Positions 8,263 through 16,653 are shown, numbered from the stretch's first letter. The stretch is 64,000 bases of DNA from CBDBLK01 sp965243145 (GCA_965243145.1 CBDEUB010000002.1:1798001-1862000), one strand, 5' to 3'. A program made the numbers and translations. The notes: generated from the sequence alone by a model not told the origin.

Positions 8263-9006
8263 TTGGATAACCAACCCAAGAAAATATTTTTTTTCCTGCC
8301 CAACATTTTTACTGCACTCAATATGGCATGCGGTTTTGCCTCTGTTCTCTTTTCTATCAAGGGGGACTATCATCAGGCGGCATTAGTCCTCATTTTAGGC
8401 GCTATCTTTGATTCTGTAGATGGTCGGGTCGCCCGATTCACGAGAACACAGTCGAGTTTTGGAGAACAATTTGACTCTATGTCGGATATGATTTCCTTTG
8501 GTTTTGCTCCGGCCATACTCATGTATCAAAAATATTTGTACAAATTTGAAAGATTGGGCATCGCCGTTACCTTTATTTATATTCTTTTTTCCGCTTTGCG
8601 CTTGGCCCGTTTTAATTCCAGCATCAATAAAATACCAAACTCTTATTTTCAAGGACTGCCCAGCCCTTGTGCGGCCTTGGCCATGGTTGGCCACATTCTT
8701 TTTAATGAAGCGTATCCCGACATCGTTGATTTTTCATTCTTTCCAGTTGTCTATGTCTTTTTCTACTCAACTTTAATGGTAACCAACATTCCTTTTAACG
8801 GCCTCAAAGACTCTGAATGGGTACGCCGGCACAAGAGAAGTGCTCTTTTCATCTTTTTTATTGGAACAATTCTCACATTCGTTTATTATAAAATTATGTT
8901 TTTATTAAGCATTGCCGTCTATTCCTTTTTTTCTTTGGGAATTTACTTCAAGCGACGCAAAGAATTTGGAAATGCATTTCAGTGGAAGGAAGGAGATGAG
9001 GATTAA
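8263..9006 (+). CDS. pssA: CDP-diacylglycerol-serine O-phosphatidyltransferase
   Basis: Integral membrane CDP-alcohol phosphatidyltransferase (247 aa) that makes phosphatidylserine from CDP-diacylglycerol and serine. The family motif DG-x2-AR-x8-G-x3-D-x3-D is complete: DSVDGRVARF and FGEQFDSMSD around residues 48-72. Six or so hydrophobic helices follow. The start is TTG 8263, ten bases after the psd stop, with AAGGGA upstream. With cdsA and psd nearby it completes the route to phosphatidylethanolamine. Confidence 0.92.
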   Translation: MDNQPKKIFFFLPNIFTALNMACGFASVLFSIKGDYHQAALVLILGAIFDSVDGRVARFTRTQSSFGEQFDSMSDMISFGFAPAILMYQKYLYKFERLGIAVTFIYILFSALRLARFNSSINKIPNSYFQGLPSPCAALAMVGHILFNEAYPDIVDFSFFPVVYVFFYSTLMVTNIPFNGLKDSEWVRRHKRSALFIFFIGTILTFVYYKIMFLLSIAVYSFFSLGIYFKRRKEFGNAFQWKEGDED

Positions 9007-9976
9007 TCATCACTCTTTGGCCGCCTTGTTCTCGATAATTTATTCAACTTCAATCCTTGCGGAAGGTTATGGAAGTCATGTTCCAATGTCTGGAGAAGAC
9101 GAGGAATTGAGTGTCCATGGACAAGACAGAGAGGCCATCAAGGCACACCTTCCCGATACGCTGCCTGCTCCACCTCAGATGGAAGAAGTTGAACCGGATT
9201 CGTTTTACTATTTGGCCCCTGCATCGGGAACGGAAGAACAAATTTCAGAAAACTGGAGGGAAAAAATTTTGAGTGTCAAAGGCCAAGTGCCTTTTAAATA
9301 TGAAAACGAACCAAAACTTATGAGAAACAAAGAGAGTGACATTTTTAGAGAAGTTTACAATAAGGGAGGTAATGCCTTTACTTTTACCTATATTAGGGAT
9401 GAATACACCATTGCCGACAGCAGGGATGTCTTTGAAAAAACTTTTCGGGAACCACCCAATAGGGTTAAAATGGGAACCTTTCATCTGGGCGTCGATAATT
9501 ACCTATCCCGTGGCAGTTTCAGGCTTGCTTACGGGGGCAATTTTGGCGTGGGTATGTACAGCGGTTATGGAAAATTTGTTGGAGGCGGAAAAGCACAAAA
9601 AACAAGATTTACTCTGTGGACAATTCCCATAGATTTTTTAATATCGTTGGAATGTACGCTAGGCAAGTTGGCCAACTTGCAAATAGCGGGAGGCCCATCA
9701 ATAATGGGGCTTTACCAATCCAGGACAGACCGCGAAGATGGAGATTGGGGTAAGCGCCGTCGTCAAGTGGGGTTCGGTTATACTGGAATCGGAAGATTCA
9801 AAATTTCCCTTGCTAATATTCTTCCAAGAAGTGCTTTTGAAATGTTTAGAGAATACGATGTAACGAATTATTATTTAAACCTGGAAGCAAGGTTACAGGA
9901 ATACCAAAAATTTCAAGATGAAATTAAAGTTACCGGAACCAGTTTTGGTATAGGACTCTCTTTCGATTTCTTATAA
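8996..9976 (+). CDS. Probable outer-membrane beta-barrel protein
   Basis: No family recognised. From ATG 8996 (326 aa; AGGAAGGAG just upstream, 11-base overlap with pssA) the protein has a plausible signal peptide ending near SILAEG. An acidic, proline-containing linker follows (residues about 25-75), then alternating amphipathic strands rich in Gly and aromatics (for example FRLAYGGNFGVGMYSGYG). It ends in Phe-Asp-Phe-Leu after GIGLSF, the pattern of barrel C-termini. This suggests export to the outer membrane. The longer reading frame from 8912 lies inside pssA and was not used. Confidence 0.7.
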   Translation: MRINHHSLAALFSIIYSTSILAEGYGSHVPMSGEDEELSVHGQDREAIKAHLPDTLPAPPQMEEVEPDSFYYLAPASGTEEQISENWREKILSVKGQVPFKYENEPKLMRNKESDIFREVYNKGGNAFTFTYIRDEYTIADSRDVFEKTFREPPNRVKMGTFHLGVDNYLSRGSFRLAYGGNFGVGMYSGYGKFVGGGKAQKTRFTLWTIPIDFLISLECTLGKLANLQIAGGPSIMGLYQSRTDREDGDWGKRRRQVGFGYTGIGRFKISLANILPRSAFEMFREYDVTNYYLNLEARLQEYQKFQDEIKVTGTSFGIGLSFDFL

Positions 9977-9983
9977 ATCAATC

Positions 9984-10763
9984 ATGCCGAGTTACCGTCT
10001 TACCTTGCAATACAAAGGCACTCATTTTTCAGGTTGGCAAATTCAATCTGGACAAAAAACAATTCAAGGAGAACTCAACTGCGCTTTAAAAAAAATAGCA
10101 CAGTCTGAAAATATTTACTCCATAGGTGCAAGTAGAACTGATGCCGGTGTTCATGCACTTGAACAAGTGGCCAGAATTGAACTTCCCGTGGAGATAGATG
10201 GTCAAAATCTCTTAAAAGGCCTTAACAGTCTTCTCCACAAAGATATTGCCGTTTCTCAAGTCGTGCCGTGTCCTACAGATTTTCAACCGGCCTTTCATGC
10301 CCAAAAAAAAATCTACCAATACAAATTTACCTGTCAAAATCCCCCACCGCCGCATTTTAATGGCCTCGTCGCTTGGAATGGGTACAGTTTGAATTTGGAT
10401 TTAATTCGACAGGGGTGTGAGATTTTTGCAGGGGAACACGATTTTAAGAATTTTTTTACAACTGGAACTCCCGTTCAATCCACTGTCCGCAAAATCTATT
10501 CTTGCAAACTCGAATTTGTCGCGGCCGACGATTTTTGGAAAACTCATTGGGAAGGCCACTATCTTCTTCATTTTGAAGGCAATGGCTTTCTCAAGCAAAT
10601 GGTGCGGTTAATGGTTGGGGCCTTGTGGAATCTCGGGCGGAACAAAATCAGCACAGATGGATTAAGAAAATATCTTGGGCCAGGCGATAAAACTACCAAT
10701 CTAAAGCGCGCTGGTGCCGTTGCTCCGGCCTGTGGCCTTTATTTGGCAAAAATCATTTATTGA
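9984..10763 (+). CDS. truA: tRNA pseudouridine(38-40) synthase
   Basis: TruA (259 aa, usual length) isomerises uridines 38-40 in the anticodon arm. The N-terminal YKGTHFSGWQIQ and QGELNCALKK segments and the catalytic-aspartate motif SRTDAGVHA are clear. FLKQMVRLMVG near the C-terminus is also typical. It lies 7 bases after the preceding gene. The following 100 bases are A+T rich and probably hold the promoter of the next lipoprotein gene, but I could not fix it. Confidence 0.95.
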   Translation: MPSYRLTLQYKGTHFSGWQIQSGQKTIQGELNCALKKIAQSENIYSIGASRTDAGVHALEQVARIELPVEIDGQNLLKGLNSLLHKDIAVSQVVPCPTDFQPAFHAQKKIYQYKFTCQNPPPPHFNGLVAWNGYSLNLDLIRQGCEIFAGEHDFKNFFTTGTPVQSTVRKIYSCKLEFVAADDFWKTHWEGHYLLHFEGNGFLKQMVRLMVGALWNLGRNKISTDGLRKYLGPGDKTTNLKRAGAVAPACGLYLAKIIY

Positions 10764-10865
10764 GAACTGTGAAAATAAATACTATTTATAATTTACAGAT
10801 GCATAATTAGAGGTTACTTTATAAAGGCCAATGCTTATATTCAGGAATAACCAATGGAGGCCATA

Positions 10866-11702
10866 ATGAAGACAAGGTTTTTATATTTAGTTTCTTTTTT
10901 AATGCTGTTGTCTACAGGATGTGCAACTTATAGAGACAATAGCAATAATAGCGGTAAGGATGTTGCCTTCACCAATAAAATGCACTTTATCTCCGTTCCT
11001 GCGGGAGAGTTTAGGATGGGAAGTCCAAAAGGAGAAGGGGCCCGTGATGAAGATGAGGGCCAAGTCCAAGTCAAATTGACGCAAGATTTTGAGATGCAGG
11101 CGACGGAAGTGACGCAGTTGCAGTGGTTTAAAGTGATGGGGACGAATCCCTCTTACTTTAAAAGCGAAAAAGACTGCGGGAGTGAACACCAGGTGTTTGG
11201 CAAGATAGAACTTTGTCCCAACTATCCGGTGGAAGGTATTTCGTGGGATAATGTGCAGAAGTTTATCATTGCGTTCAACCAGCAAAAGAATGATGGATAC
11301 AGCTATCGTTTGCCTACGGAGGCGGAATGGGAATACGCGGCCCGGGCGGGAACGACGACGGCATATTCTTTTGGGAATAATTCGGAGGATTTGAGGGCCT
11401 ATGGTTGGTACTCGGATAATTCAAACAAGAAGGCCCACAGGGTGGGGCAGAAGAAAGCGAATCCGTGGGGACTGTATGATATTCATGGGAATGTATGGGA
11501 ATGGGTACAGGATGCTTATGCCCAAGAATTGCCGAGGGGAACGAACCCTTTGCAGAGTAGTGGGCGCAACCGCGTTGTCCGTGGCGGTAGCTGGGGCAGC
11601 GGGGCGGAGTTCTTGCGTTCCGCGAATCGCCACTACGGCGTCTTCCCCGGCATCAGCGACTTTTTCGTTGGGGTTCGTCTGGTTAGAACGATGCGCCAAT
11701 AG
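10866..11702 (+). CDS. FGE/SUMF1-fold lipoprotein, candidate DGR variable protein
   Basis: Lipoprotein (278 aa from ATG 10866; AATGGAGG at 10853-10860). The signal peptide ends in LLSTGC with the lipidated Cys at 19, so export to the envelope is expected. The rest is a formylglycine-generating-enzyme / sulfatase-modifying-factor domain: VPAGEFRMGS, ATEVTQLQWFKVMG, YPVEGISWDNV, YRLPTEAEWEYAARAG, GLYDIHGNVWEW and RVVRGGSW. Many such domains bind ligands through the C-type-lectin-like fold rather than act as enzymes. The last 43 codons before the C-terminus are abruptly G+C rich and A-poor, with eleven consecutive codons ending in C, as in DGR-diversified proteins. No reverse transcriptase is in the window. 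Confidence 0.88.
   Translation: MKTRFLYLVSFLMLLSTGCATYRDNSNNSGKDVAFTNKMHFISVPAGEFRMGSPKGEGARDEDEGQVQVKLTQDFEMQATEVTQLQWFKVMGTNPSYFKSEKDCGSEHQVFGKIELCPNYPVEGISWDNVQKFIIAFNQQKNDGYSYRLPTEAEWEYAARAGTTTAYSFGNNSEDLRAYGWYSDNSNKKAHRVGQKKANPWGLYDIHGNVWEWVQDAYAQELPRGTNPLQSSGRNRVVRGGSWGSGAEFLRSANRHYGVFPGISDFFVGVRLVRTMRQ
11562..11690 (+). other. Putative DGR variable region (VR)
   Basis: About 64% G+C against roughly 40% around it. In 11595-11666 only 9 of 72 bases are A. Codons 11628-11660 (eleven in a row) all end in C and encode chemically mixed residues. These are the positions that are Asn (AAC) in typical DGR template repeats of this family, between the conserved RGGSW, LRSANR and GVRLVRT anchors. 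A-to-N replacement at the first two bases of AAC yields exactly this NNC pattern. The template repeat and reverse transcriptase must lie elsewhere if this is right. Confidence 0.55.
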
Positions 11703-11814
11703 ACTCTTTGCATAAAAACCTTGTATTGACTTCTCTGCTTCCACTCGATAGGTTGACTTTTAGTATCAAGAAAAGATGCGTCGAGTTAAATTCGCTAAGC
11801 TCAAGGGTAGAAAT

Positions 11815-13098
11815 ATGTCTTATACAATTGAAGAAGTAAACGCTTACACCAAAAAAATTCTCTTTCATTTTGATGGACTCGATTTAACCGAAGAAGTGCA
11901 AAAAGGCCTCAAAGCAAAACAAAAAGCAGTCAATTTAAAGGGTTTTAGAAAGGGCAAGGCCCCCTTAAATATGCTTGAGAAAATATATGGAAATGAGGCC
12001 CATGCCGATGCCATCAATAAGTTTATTCAACTCCAAGTTACAGGCACTATTGATAAGGAAAAACTCCGATCTGTAAGTACACCCGAAGTCAAAGCGTTGA
12101 AGTATGTACCCAAAGAGTCCACCAGTTTTGAAGTTGTGGTGGAAATTCTTCCCGAGGTGACGGTTGGAGACTTATCCCAGTACCGTTTTACTAAAGAAAA
12201 AATAGAAATCTCTGAGCAAGAAATCGAGGCGTGGAAGAAGCATTATCTGGAAAATCACGCACAAATGGTACCCAGCAAAGACGGCATTGTTAAAAAGGGG
12301 CATTTTGCAGTGATAAACTTTAAGGGTGAAATGCCCGATGGAACTTTTCCCAAAAACATGCAAAATGAAGAGCATATTGTTGAAATAGGGTCTAAAGGAC
12401 TTATCCCCGGATTTGAAGATGGCCTTATTGGAATGAGGCCAGAGGATAAAAAAACTCTAGACCTGACTTTCCCTGCGGATTATAGAGATGAGAAACTTCG
12501 CAGCGCTAAGGTTAAGTTTCATGTTGAACTTTTAGAAATCAAGGAAAAACAATATCCCGAATTAACTCAAGAAAAAATCAAAGAACTAGATTTTGAATCC
12601 CTCGAAGATTTTAATCAAAAGGCCTGTGATTATGTAAAGCGCGAGAAGGAAAATATTGCTCAAAAAAAATTGAAGGAATCCATTATTCAAAAATTAATTG
12701 AAGACAATGATTTGGCCATTCCACCTGCTCTCATTGCCGAACAGGAAAAACACATGCAAGACGATTTTAAAAAATCTCTTTTGGCAAAAGGGTATGAAGA
12801 AAAGGATGTGGATGAACACCTTGTCAAAATGGCCTCTGATTTTACAAACAGGGCGATTGCTCAAATTAAGAGCACCCTCATTTTTGAAGTCTTGAGCGAA
12901 CGGTTTGCAATCAAAGTTTCAGGTTCGGAAATAGATGCCAGAATAGAATCCAGTGCCAGGGCCGTAGGCCTGGACATAAAATCTATGATGAAATTTTACC
13001 GTTCCGATGAAAAGGCCAAACATGAACTTGTGTATTCCATCCGAGAAGAAAAGATTTTTGACAAAATTTTCCAACAAATTCAAATAACTGAAGTGTGA
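11815..13098 (+). CDS. tig: Trigger factor chaperone
   Basis: Ribosome-associated chaperone and peptidyl-prolyl isomerase (427 aa from ATG 11815, AAGGGTAG just upstream; an earlier in-frame ATG at 11776 is less likely). The ribosome-docking loop appears as GFRKGKAP around residue 45. The FKBP-type domain is in the middle (GHFAVINFKGE, IPGFEDGLIGM, TLDLTFPADYRDEKL), and a long charged helical C-terminal domain follows. It stands alone here, without clpP/clpX. Confidence 0.93.
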   Translation: MSYTIEEVNAYTKKILFHFDGLDLTEEVQKGLKAKQKAVNLKGFRKGKAPLNMLEKIYGNEAHADAINKFIQLQVTGTIDKEKLRSVSTPEVKALKYVPKESTSFEVVVEILPEVTVGDLSQYRFTKEKIEISEQEIEAWKKHYLENHAQMVPSKDGIVKKGHFAVINFKGEMPDGTFPKNMQNEEHIVEIGSKGLIPGFEDGLIGMRPEDKKTLDLTFPADYRDEKLRSAKVKFHVELLEIKEKQYPELTQEKIKELDFESLEDFNQKACDYVKREKENIAQKKLKESIIQKLIEDNDLAIPPALIAEQEKHMQDDFKKSLLAKGYEEKDVDEHLVKMASDFTNRAIAQIKSTLIFEVLSERFAIKVSGSEIDARIESSARAVGLDIKSMMKFYRSDEKAKHELVYSIREEKIFDKIFQQIQITEV

Positions 13099-13109
13099 AC
13101 TATTACTAC

Positions 13110-13736
13110 TTATTTTTGAATTTGGGCCTGCATAAGTCGTTCCATTTGAAAAACATCAGTACACCGAAACCAGTCATTGCCCGCACCACGGCCTACTGGC
13201 CTTAACTTTGAGGTTATGATTCTGCCATCTTGACAGATTGATTCACTGATGTGAACTTTAACCACTTCGCCGGTTATGATTTGGCCACTGCCGGGATTTT
13301 CTCCGTAATTGATCCGATCGCGGAATTGACATTCAAAATGCACCAAACTTTCCTGGATGCGCTTTGCTTTGACTTTGTGCGAATTGATGGGCGTAAGGCC
13401 AGAAATTTTAAACTCATCTTCTCCATAGGCAAGTTCTTGTGAACAGAGATTGACTTTTTCCGCAATGGACTCGGAGACAACATTAACCACAAATTCCTTT
13501 TCTCGCAAAATATTTCGGGGTGTATCTTTGATCTGGCCAGTGGAACTTCTAATCAAAGGACAAAACGCAATGATCATTGGTTTGGCCGAAATGGCGGTAA
13601 AAAAAGAAAAAGGGGCGACATTATTGCTGCCGTCTTCGTTGAGCGTAGACACTACCGCAATTGGACGGGGCAAAACCGCACCGATAAGAAATTTGTAGTT
13701 TTGGGTAAATTCTCCGTCGGTATCAAAACTCAACAT
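13110..13736 (-). CDS. Flavin reductase-like FMN-binding protein
   Basis: Protein of 208 aa (ATG 13736, GGAG upstream) with the split-barrel flavin reductase domain: LPRPIAVVSTLNEDGSNNVAPFS near the N-terminus and KEFVVNVVSE in the middle. Members either bind FMN or supply reduced flavin to monooxygenases. It begins two bases after the hmgA stop, so it is probably co-transcribed with hmgA. A role in aromatic catabolism is inferred from that context only. The 3' end faces trigger factor with an 11-base gap. Confidence 0.85.
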   Translation of the reverse strand: MLSFDTDGEFTQNYKFLIGAVLPRPIAVVSTLNEDGSNNVAPFSFFTAISAKPMIIAFCPLIRSSTGQIKDTPRNILREKEFVVNVVSESIAEKVNLCSQELAYGEDEFKISGLTPINSHKVKAKRIQESLVHFECQFRDRINYGENPGSGQIITGEVVKVHISESICQDGRIITSKLRPVGRGAGNDWFRCTDVFQMERLMQAQIQK

Positions 13737-13738
13737 TG

Positions 13739-14833
13739 CTATTTCTCCATCCAACTCTTCCAATAGTTTTTATTCTCATTTGCAGAAAACCAGGGTGTTG
13801 GTTCCAATGGATGGCGGGAATCGATCATCACTGCATACTCGTTGGTGTAGTCCCTGGTGGAACCCTTTTTAAAAGCGTTAGGATGGGGGCCATGGTGAAT
13901 CCCCTGGGGATGGAAGGTGATGGAACCGGCATCGATATTGTCCCGGCTAAAAAAATCGCCCTTGTGGTAAAAGAGCACTTCATCGTAATCAATATTGGAG
14001 TGATAAAAGGGAACCTTGAGAACGCCATGCTTTTCATCTTCCAATGGCCGTTCGACAAAACTGCAAACCACAAAGTGGGATGCCACAAAAGTCGTGTGCC
14101 CTGAAGGCGGGATGTGGTAGCGATGGCTCATCACTGGACAATAGTCGTAAATGGAAATTTTCCACGGATACAAGCTGCCCTTCCACCCGGCCGCGCTGAG
14201 AGGATTATAGGGATAGGTGACGGTGGTTATCTCGCCCAAGCGTTTAATTTCCAAACGGTATTCGGAAAGGCCATTTTCTGACCCTATGGCCGCCTCGGGA
14301 ACAAATTTGGCCGTTTGGTCGTAGAGGGCATTGCGCCCGAGCAACCCTCGGGAAGGTTCTTCAAACTCAGAACACGATTCAATTTTGAGCAACTTGGTAT
14401 CGGCCTCTCTATACAATTTATAAGTAGTACCACGAGGCATGACGATATAATCTCCGGCCTGATAGGGAATGTGTCCATAGCTGGTTTCAATTCGGCCAGA
14501 ACCCTCGTGGATAAAGAAAAGTTCGTCGTAATCGGCATTGCGGAAGAAATTTTTAAAATCTTCGGTCAAAAAGGCCGTGTTGAGAACGACATGCCGGTTT
14601 TCCAGAAAAGAAAAAAACTGGTTCTTGGGCATATCCGAAAGAAACAAAGAGGGCAGCGACCGCGGCCTAAGTTCCCCTTCGATATTTTTCCAACCTACAG
14701 GAGGAGTTTCGTGGTAGAGCTGAGTCACCCGGCCAAAAAAACCCTTGCGCCCGTGTTCTTCCTCAAAATGGCCATCGGGAATCTTCACATGGGCCTGCTT
14801 GGTATAGATTCCACTGGCCTTAAAACTTTCCAT
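13739..14833 (-). CDS. hmgA: Homogentisate 1,2-dioxygenase
   Basis: Fe(II) ring-cleaving dioxygenase (364 aa; ATG 14833 with AGGGAG upstream, alternative ATG 14848). It opens homogentisate to maleylacetoacetate in tyrosine and phenylalanine breakdown. The cupin fold is visible: NADYDELFFIHEGSGRIET and AGDYIVMPRGTTYK in the N-terminal part. The metal-site region has YHSNIDYDEVLFYHKGDF and HPQGIHHGPHP near the C-terminus. It is shorter than the ~430-aa proteobacterial enzymes, as in related bacterial forms. The fumarylacetoacetase-family gene at 18536-19546 would act two steps later but is now 3.7 kb away. Confidence 0.88.
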   Translation of the reverse strand: MESFKASGIYTKQAHVKIPDGHFEEEHGRKGFFGRVTQLYHETPPVGWKNIEGELRPRSLPSLFLSDMPKNQFFSFLENRHVVLNTAFLTEDFKNFFRNADYDELFFIHEGSGRIETSYGHIPYQAGDYIVMPRGTTYKLYREADTKLLKIESCSEFEEPSRGLLGRNALYDQTAKFVPEAAIGSENGLSEYRLEIKRLGEITTVTYPYNPLSAAGWKGSLYPWKISIYDYCPVMSHRYHIPPSGHTTFVASHFVVCSFVERPLEDEKHGVLKVPFYHSNIDYDEVLFYHKGDFFSRDNIDAGSITFHPQGIHHGPHPNAFKKGSTRDYTNEYAVMIDSRHPLEPTPWFSANENKNYWKSWMEK

Positions 14834-14886
14834 TTGTACTCCCTGCATTGATTAAATGGTGAAAAACGGGGGAAATTCCGCTTCCT

Positions 14887-14914
14887 TTTTTACCTTACTC
14901 AAAGGGATTGACAA
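14887..14914 (-). promoter_or_regulatory. Possible promoter for hmgA
   Basis: On the minus strand TTGTCA (14914-14909) and TAAAAA (14892-14887) are 16 bases apart, upstream of hmgA. An imperfect sigma-70 match; prediction only. Confidence 0.25.
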
Positions 14915-14944
14915 AATAAGCAGTGTATCATTTTGCCCAACGGA

Positions 14945-14974
14945 TTGACTCAAATTTTCATGATTAAATAAAAT
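14945..14974 (+). promoter_or_regulatory. Likely sigma-70 promoter for the lipoprotein island
   Basis: TTGACT (14945-14950) and TAAAAT (14969-14974) are separated by 18 bases; each matches 5 of 6 consensus positions. It would give a leader of about 55-60 A+T-rich bases before the first lipoprotein gene. The octamer GGATTGAC containing the -35 also occurs 39 bases upstream, at 14904-14911. Confidence 0.45.
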
Positions 14975-15040
14975 ATATTTATAAATAAAGAGAAGTTATA
15001 AAGGATTAAAGATTTTTAAATTTTCTCCGTAATGGTTAAT

Positions 15041-15406
15041 ATGAATAAAAAAATGATAGTATTTTTGTTGGTTTTTAGCGCGTGTATTTTTCAAGGTTGC
15101 TCATCGTCCCCACGATCCGCTTCAAAGTCGGAACTTCGGGCCATAGAAAAAGAAATTTTTGAAGCGGCCGAAGGCCTCAACTGTACCGACTTGGTGAAAT
15201 TTAAAAGAGATATAAAGGAACCCGTCCGGTCTTGTCATACCCATCAGGAACCCGAGCAATCCAAGTGCGCCACGAGAGAAGAGGCCTTAGAAAAACTCTT
15301 TGAGGATTGTCACCGGAATAAAACAGAAAAGAAGAGGCCAGAAATAGAGGCCGAGAATGTGATTAACAATAATATCAATATCAACAATAACAACAGAGGA
15401 AATTAA
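15041..15406 (+). CDS. Small lipoprotein with Asn-rich tail (1)
   Basis: Unrecognised lipoprotein of 121 aa from ATG 15041 (an in-frame ATG at 15032 adds three residues; neither has a good ribosome site). The signal peptide ends in FQGC. The mature part is charged and helical with several Cys residues (positions around NCTD, RSCH, SKCAT, EDCH). It ends in a low-complexity tail, VINNNININNNN. The same kind of tail ends two further lipoproteins in this cluster. It is the first gene of a probable five-gene unit. Confidence 0.7.
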   Translation: MNKKMIVFLLVFSACIFQGCSSSPRSASKSELRAIEKEIFEAAEGLNCTDLVKFKRDIKEPVRSCHTHQEPEQSKCATREEALEKLFEDCHRNKTEKKRPEIEAENVINNNININNNNRGN

Positions 15407-15407
15407 A

Positions 15408-15800
15408 ATGCAAAAAATTACTTCATTTGTTTTAATAAGTTTTTTCCTTGGGTGTGCAACTTCTGGGCCTTTAAAATCAGCAAGACCAACAGTTGTTAGT
15501 GATGCTTCTCTTGTAGCAAATTGCAAATTTATAGGCGAATTTGAGGGCAGGTCGGGGTTTGCGGGAATGATGATTGAACATGGTAAAGCGAGTTCTTTGG
15601 GTGAGGCTCTTCAAAATGCTCAAGATTATGGCGTAAATACTGCTCTTTACCATGAGGCATATTCTACAACTGATTTTTGGGGAGTTAGGTCTACCGTTAA
15701 GGGATATTTTTGCAAAAATCTAAAGAAAGCGAATGCTGTTATCAACAATAATATTGAAATTAAGAACAACAACCAATCAAGGGAAGTTGCTTCTCCGTAG
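15408..15800 (+). CDS. Small lipoprotein with Asn-rich tail (2)
   Basis: Lipoprotein of 130 aa with lipobox FFLGC. The mature part (ANCKFIGEF, then GEALQNAQDYG and a C-terminal Cys) loosely resembles small bacterial lipoproteins of the DUF4156 type, a weak resemblance. The C-terminus carries VINNNIEIKNNN, matching the tails of its neighbours. It starts one base after the stop of the preceding gene. Confidence 0.7.
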   Translation: MQKITSFVLISFFLGCATSGPLKSARPTVVSDASLVANCKFIGEFEGRSGFAGMMIEHGKASSLGEALQNAQDYGVNTALYHEAYSTTDFWGVRSTVKGYFCKNLKKANAVINNNIEIKNNNQSREVASP

Positions 15801-15816
15801 GAAAGGAGTGAAAAAA

Positions 15817-16176
15817 ATGGGAATCTCAAAATGGAAGAACCGAGTAATGTTATTGGGTGCTGTATGCTCGATTATTGGTTTAATTTTATATTTGGAAGAA
15901 AGAATTAGTGAAATAAAAAAGGATCACAGACTAGATAATAGGTATAGTCAAGAGATTTTTAAATTAAAATTAGAGATATTTCATGGAGAAGAAATCAAAG
16001 CGGAGGAAAAGGGAAAGGTTCTGAATTATATTACCAGCGAAGCACCACTTGGCACTACCGAGGACTCGCATCCTCTTCGGGTTCAGGCTGTGCAGGTTTC
16101 CAAGTCTGAAGTTATAAATACAAAATTAAAAGAAATTGAAGAACTTGAAAAAAAGAGGAAGGCTCTTTGGGAATAG
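15817..16176 (+). CDS. Small single-pass membrane protein, unknown
   Basis: 119 aa from ATG 15817, chosen because AAAGGAG at 15802-15808 precedes it; the longer frame from 15733 overlaps the previous gene. One hydrophobic segment (about residues 13-30, LLGAVCSIIGLILYL) is followed by a charged, probably coiled-coil region rich in Lys and Glu. No family recognised. Bases and codons are A+T rich, and GGCC is absent. Confidence 0.6.
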   Translation: MGISKWKNRVMLLGAVCSIIGLILYLEERISEIKKDHRLDNRYSQEIFKLKLEIFHGEEIKAEEKGKVLNYITSEAPLGTTEDSHPLRVQAVQVSKSEVINTKLKEIEELEKKRKALWE

Positions 16177-16191
16177 TGAAAAGATTTAAAA

Positions 16192-16653
16192 ATGAAAAGG
16201 ATTAAAGACACTTCGATTTTCCTTCTAATACTTTTGTTTGGGTGTTCAATTACGAGGGTTAAATATCCTAAGAATATTAGGCCAGTAGTTACGGAACCAA
16301 ACAAGTATGAAGGCGTTGGATGTAGAGAACTTGCAGATCAACGCTTATCCATTAACACAATAAGCAAAAATCTTGCGAACAAATATGAAGACAAAATAAA
16401 TGAATATCTCTGCGCTCAAAAAATAGATTTTCACACTCGAAAAAGGTATCGCGCTTGTTATAATATTAAAGAGGATGGTAAGTCTGAAATAAAAAAAATT
16501 GAAAGAAAAATAGCAAGTTATAGGGGTGATCTAGAGGCAATTGATTCAAAATTTCCTACATGTAAAAATAAAAACAGCAAGAGTAAAATTGAAATAAATA
16601 ACAATATCAACATTGATGTTGATAAAAAACCAAAAAAAATAAATGATCAATGA
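16192..16653 (+). CDS. Small lipoprotein with Asn-rich tail (3)
   Basis: Lipoprotein of 153 aa with lipobox LLFGC, a charged Cys-containing helical body and the tail segment IEINNNINIDVD before a Lys-rich end. The tail resembles those of the two lipoproteins upstream while the bodies differ, so the tail appears to be the shared element. Its end overlaps the DUF2971 gene by 11 bases. Function unknown. Confidence 0.65.
   Translation: MKRIKDTSIFLLILLFGCSITRVKYPKNIRPVVTEPNKYEGVGCRELADQRLSINTISKNLANKYEDKINEYLCAQKIDFHTRKRYRACYNIKEDGKSEIKKIERKIASYRGDLEAIDSKFPTCKNKNSKSKIEINNNINIDVDKKPKKINDQ

Noticed and set aside
11401..11744. Long overlapping open frames on both strands across the end of the FGE lipoprotein gene
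   Set aside because: They exist because the variable region is G+C rich and so has few stops; neither has a ribosome site or a recognisable product.
14908..14913. Perfect TTGACA on the plus strand
   Set aside because: No usable -10 lies 16-18 bases downstream; the copy at 14945 has a better partner.
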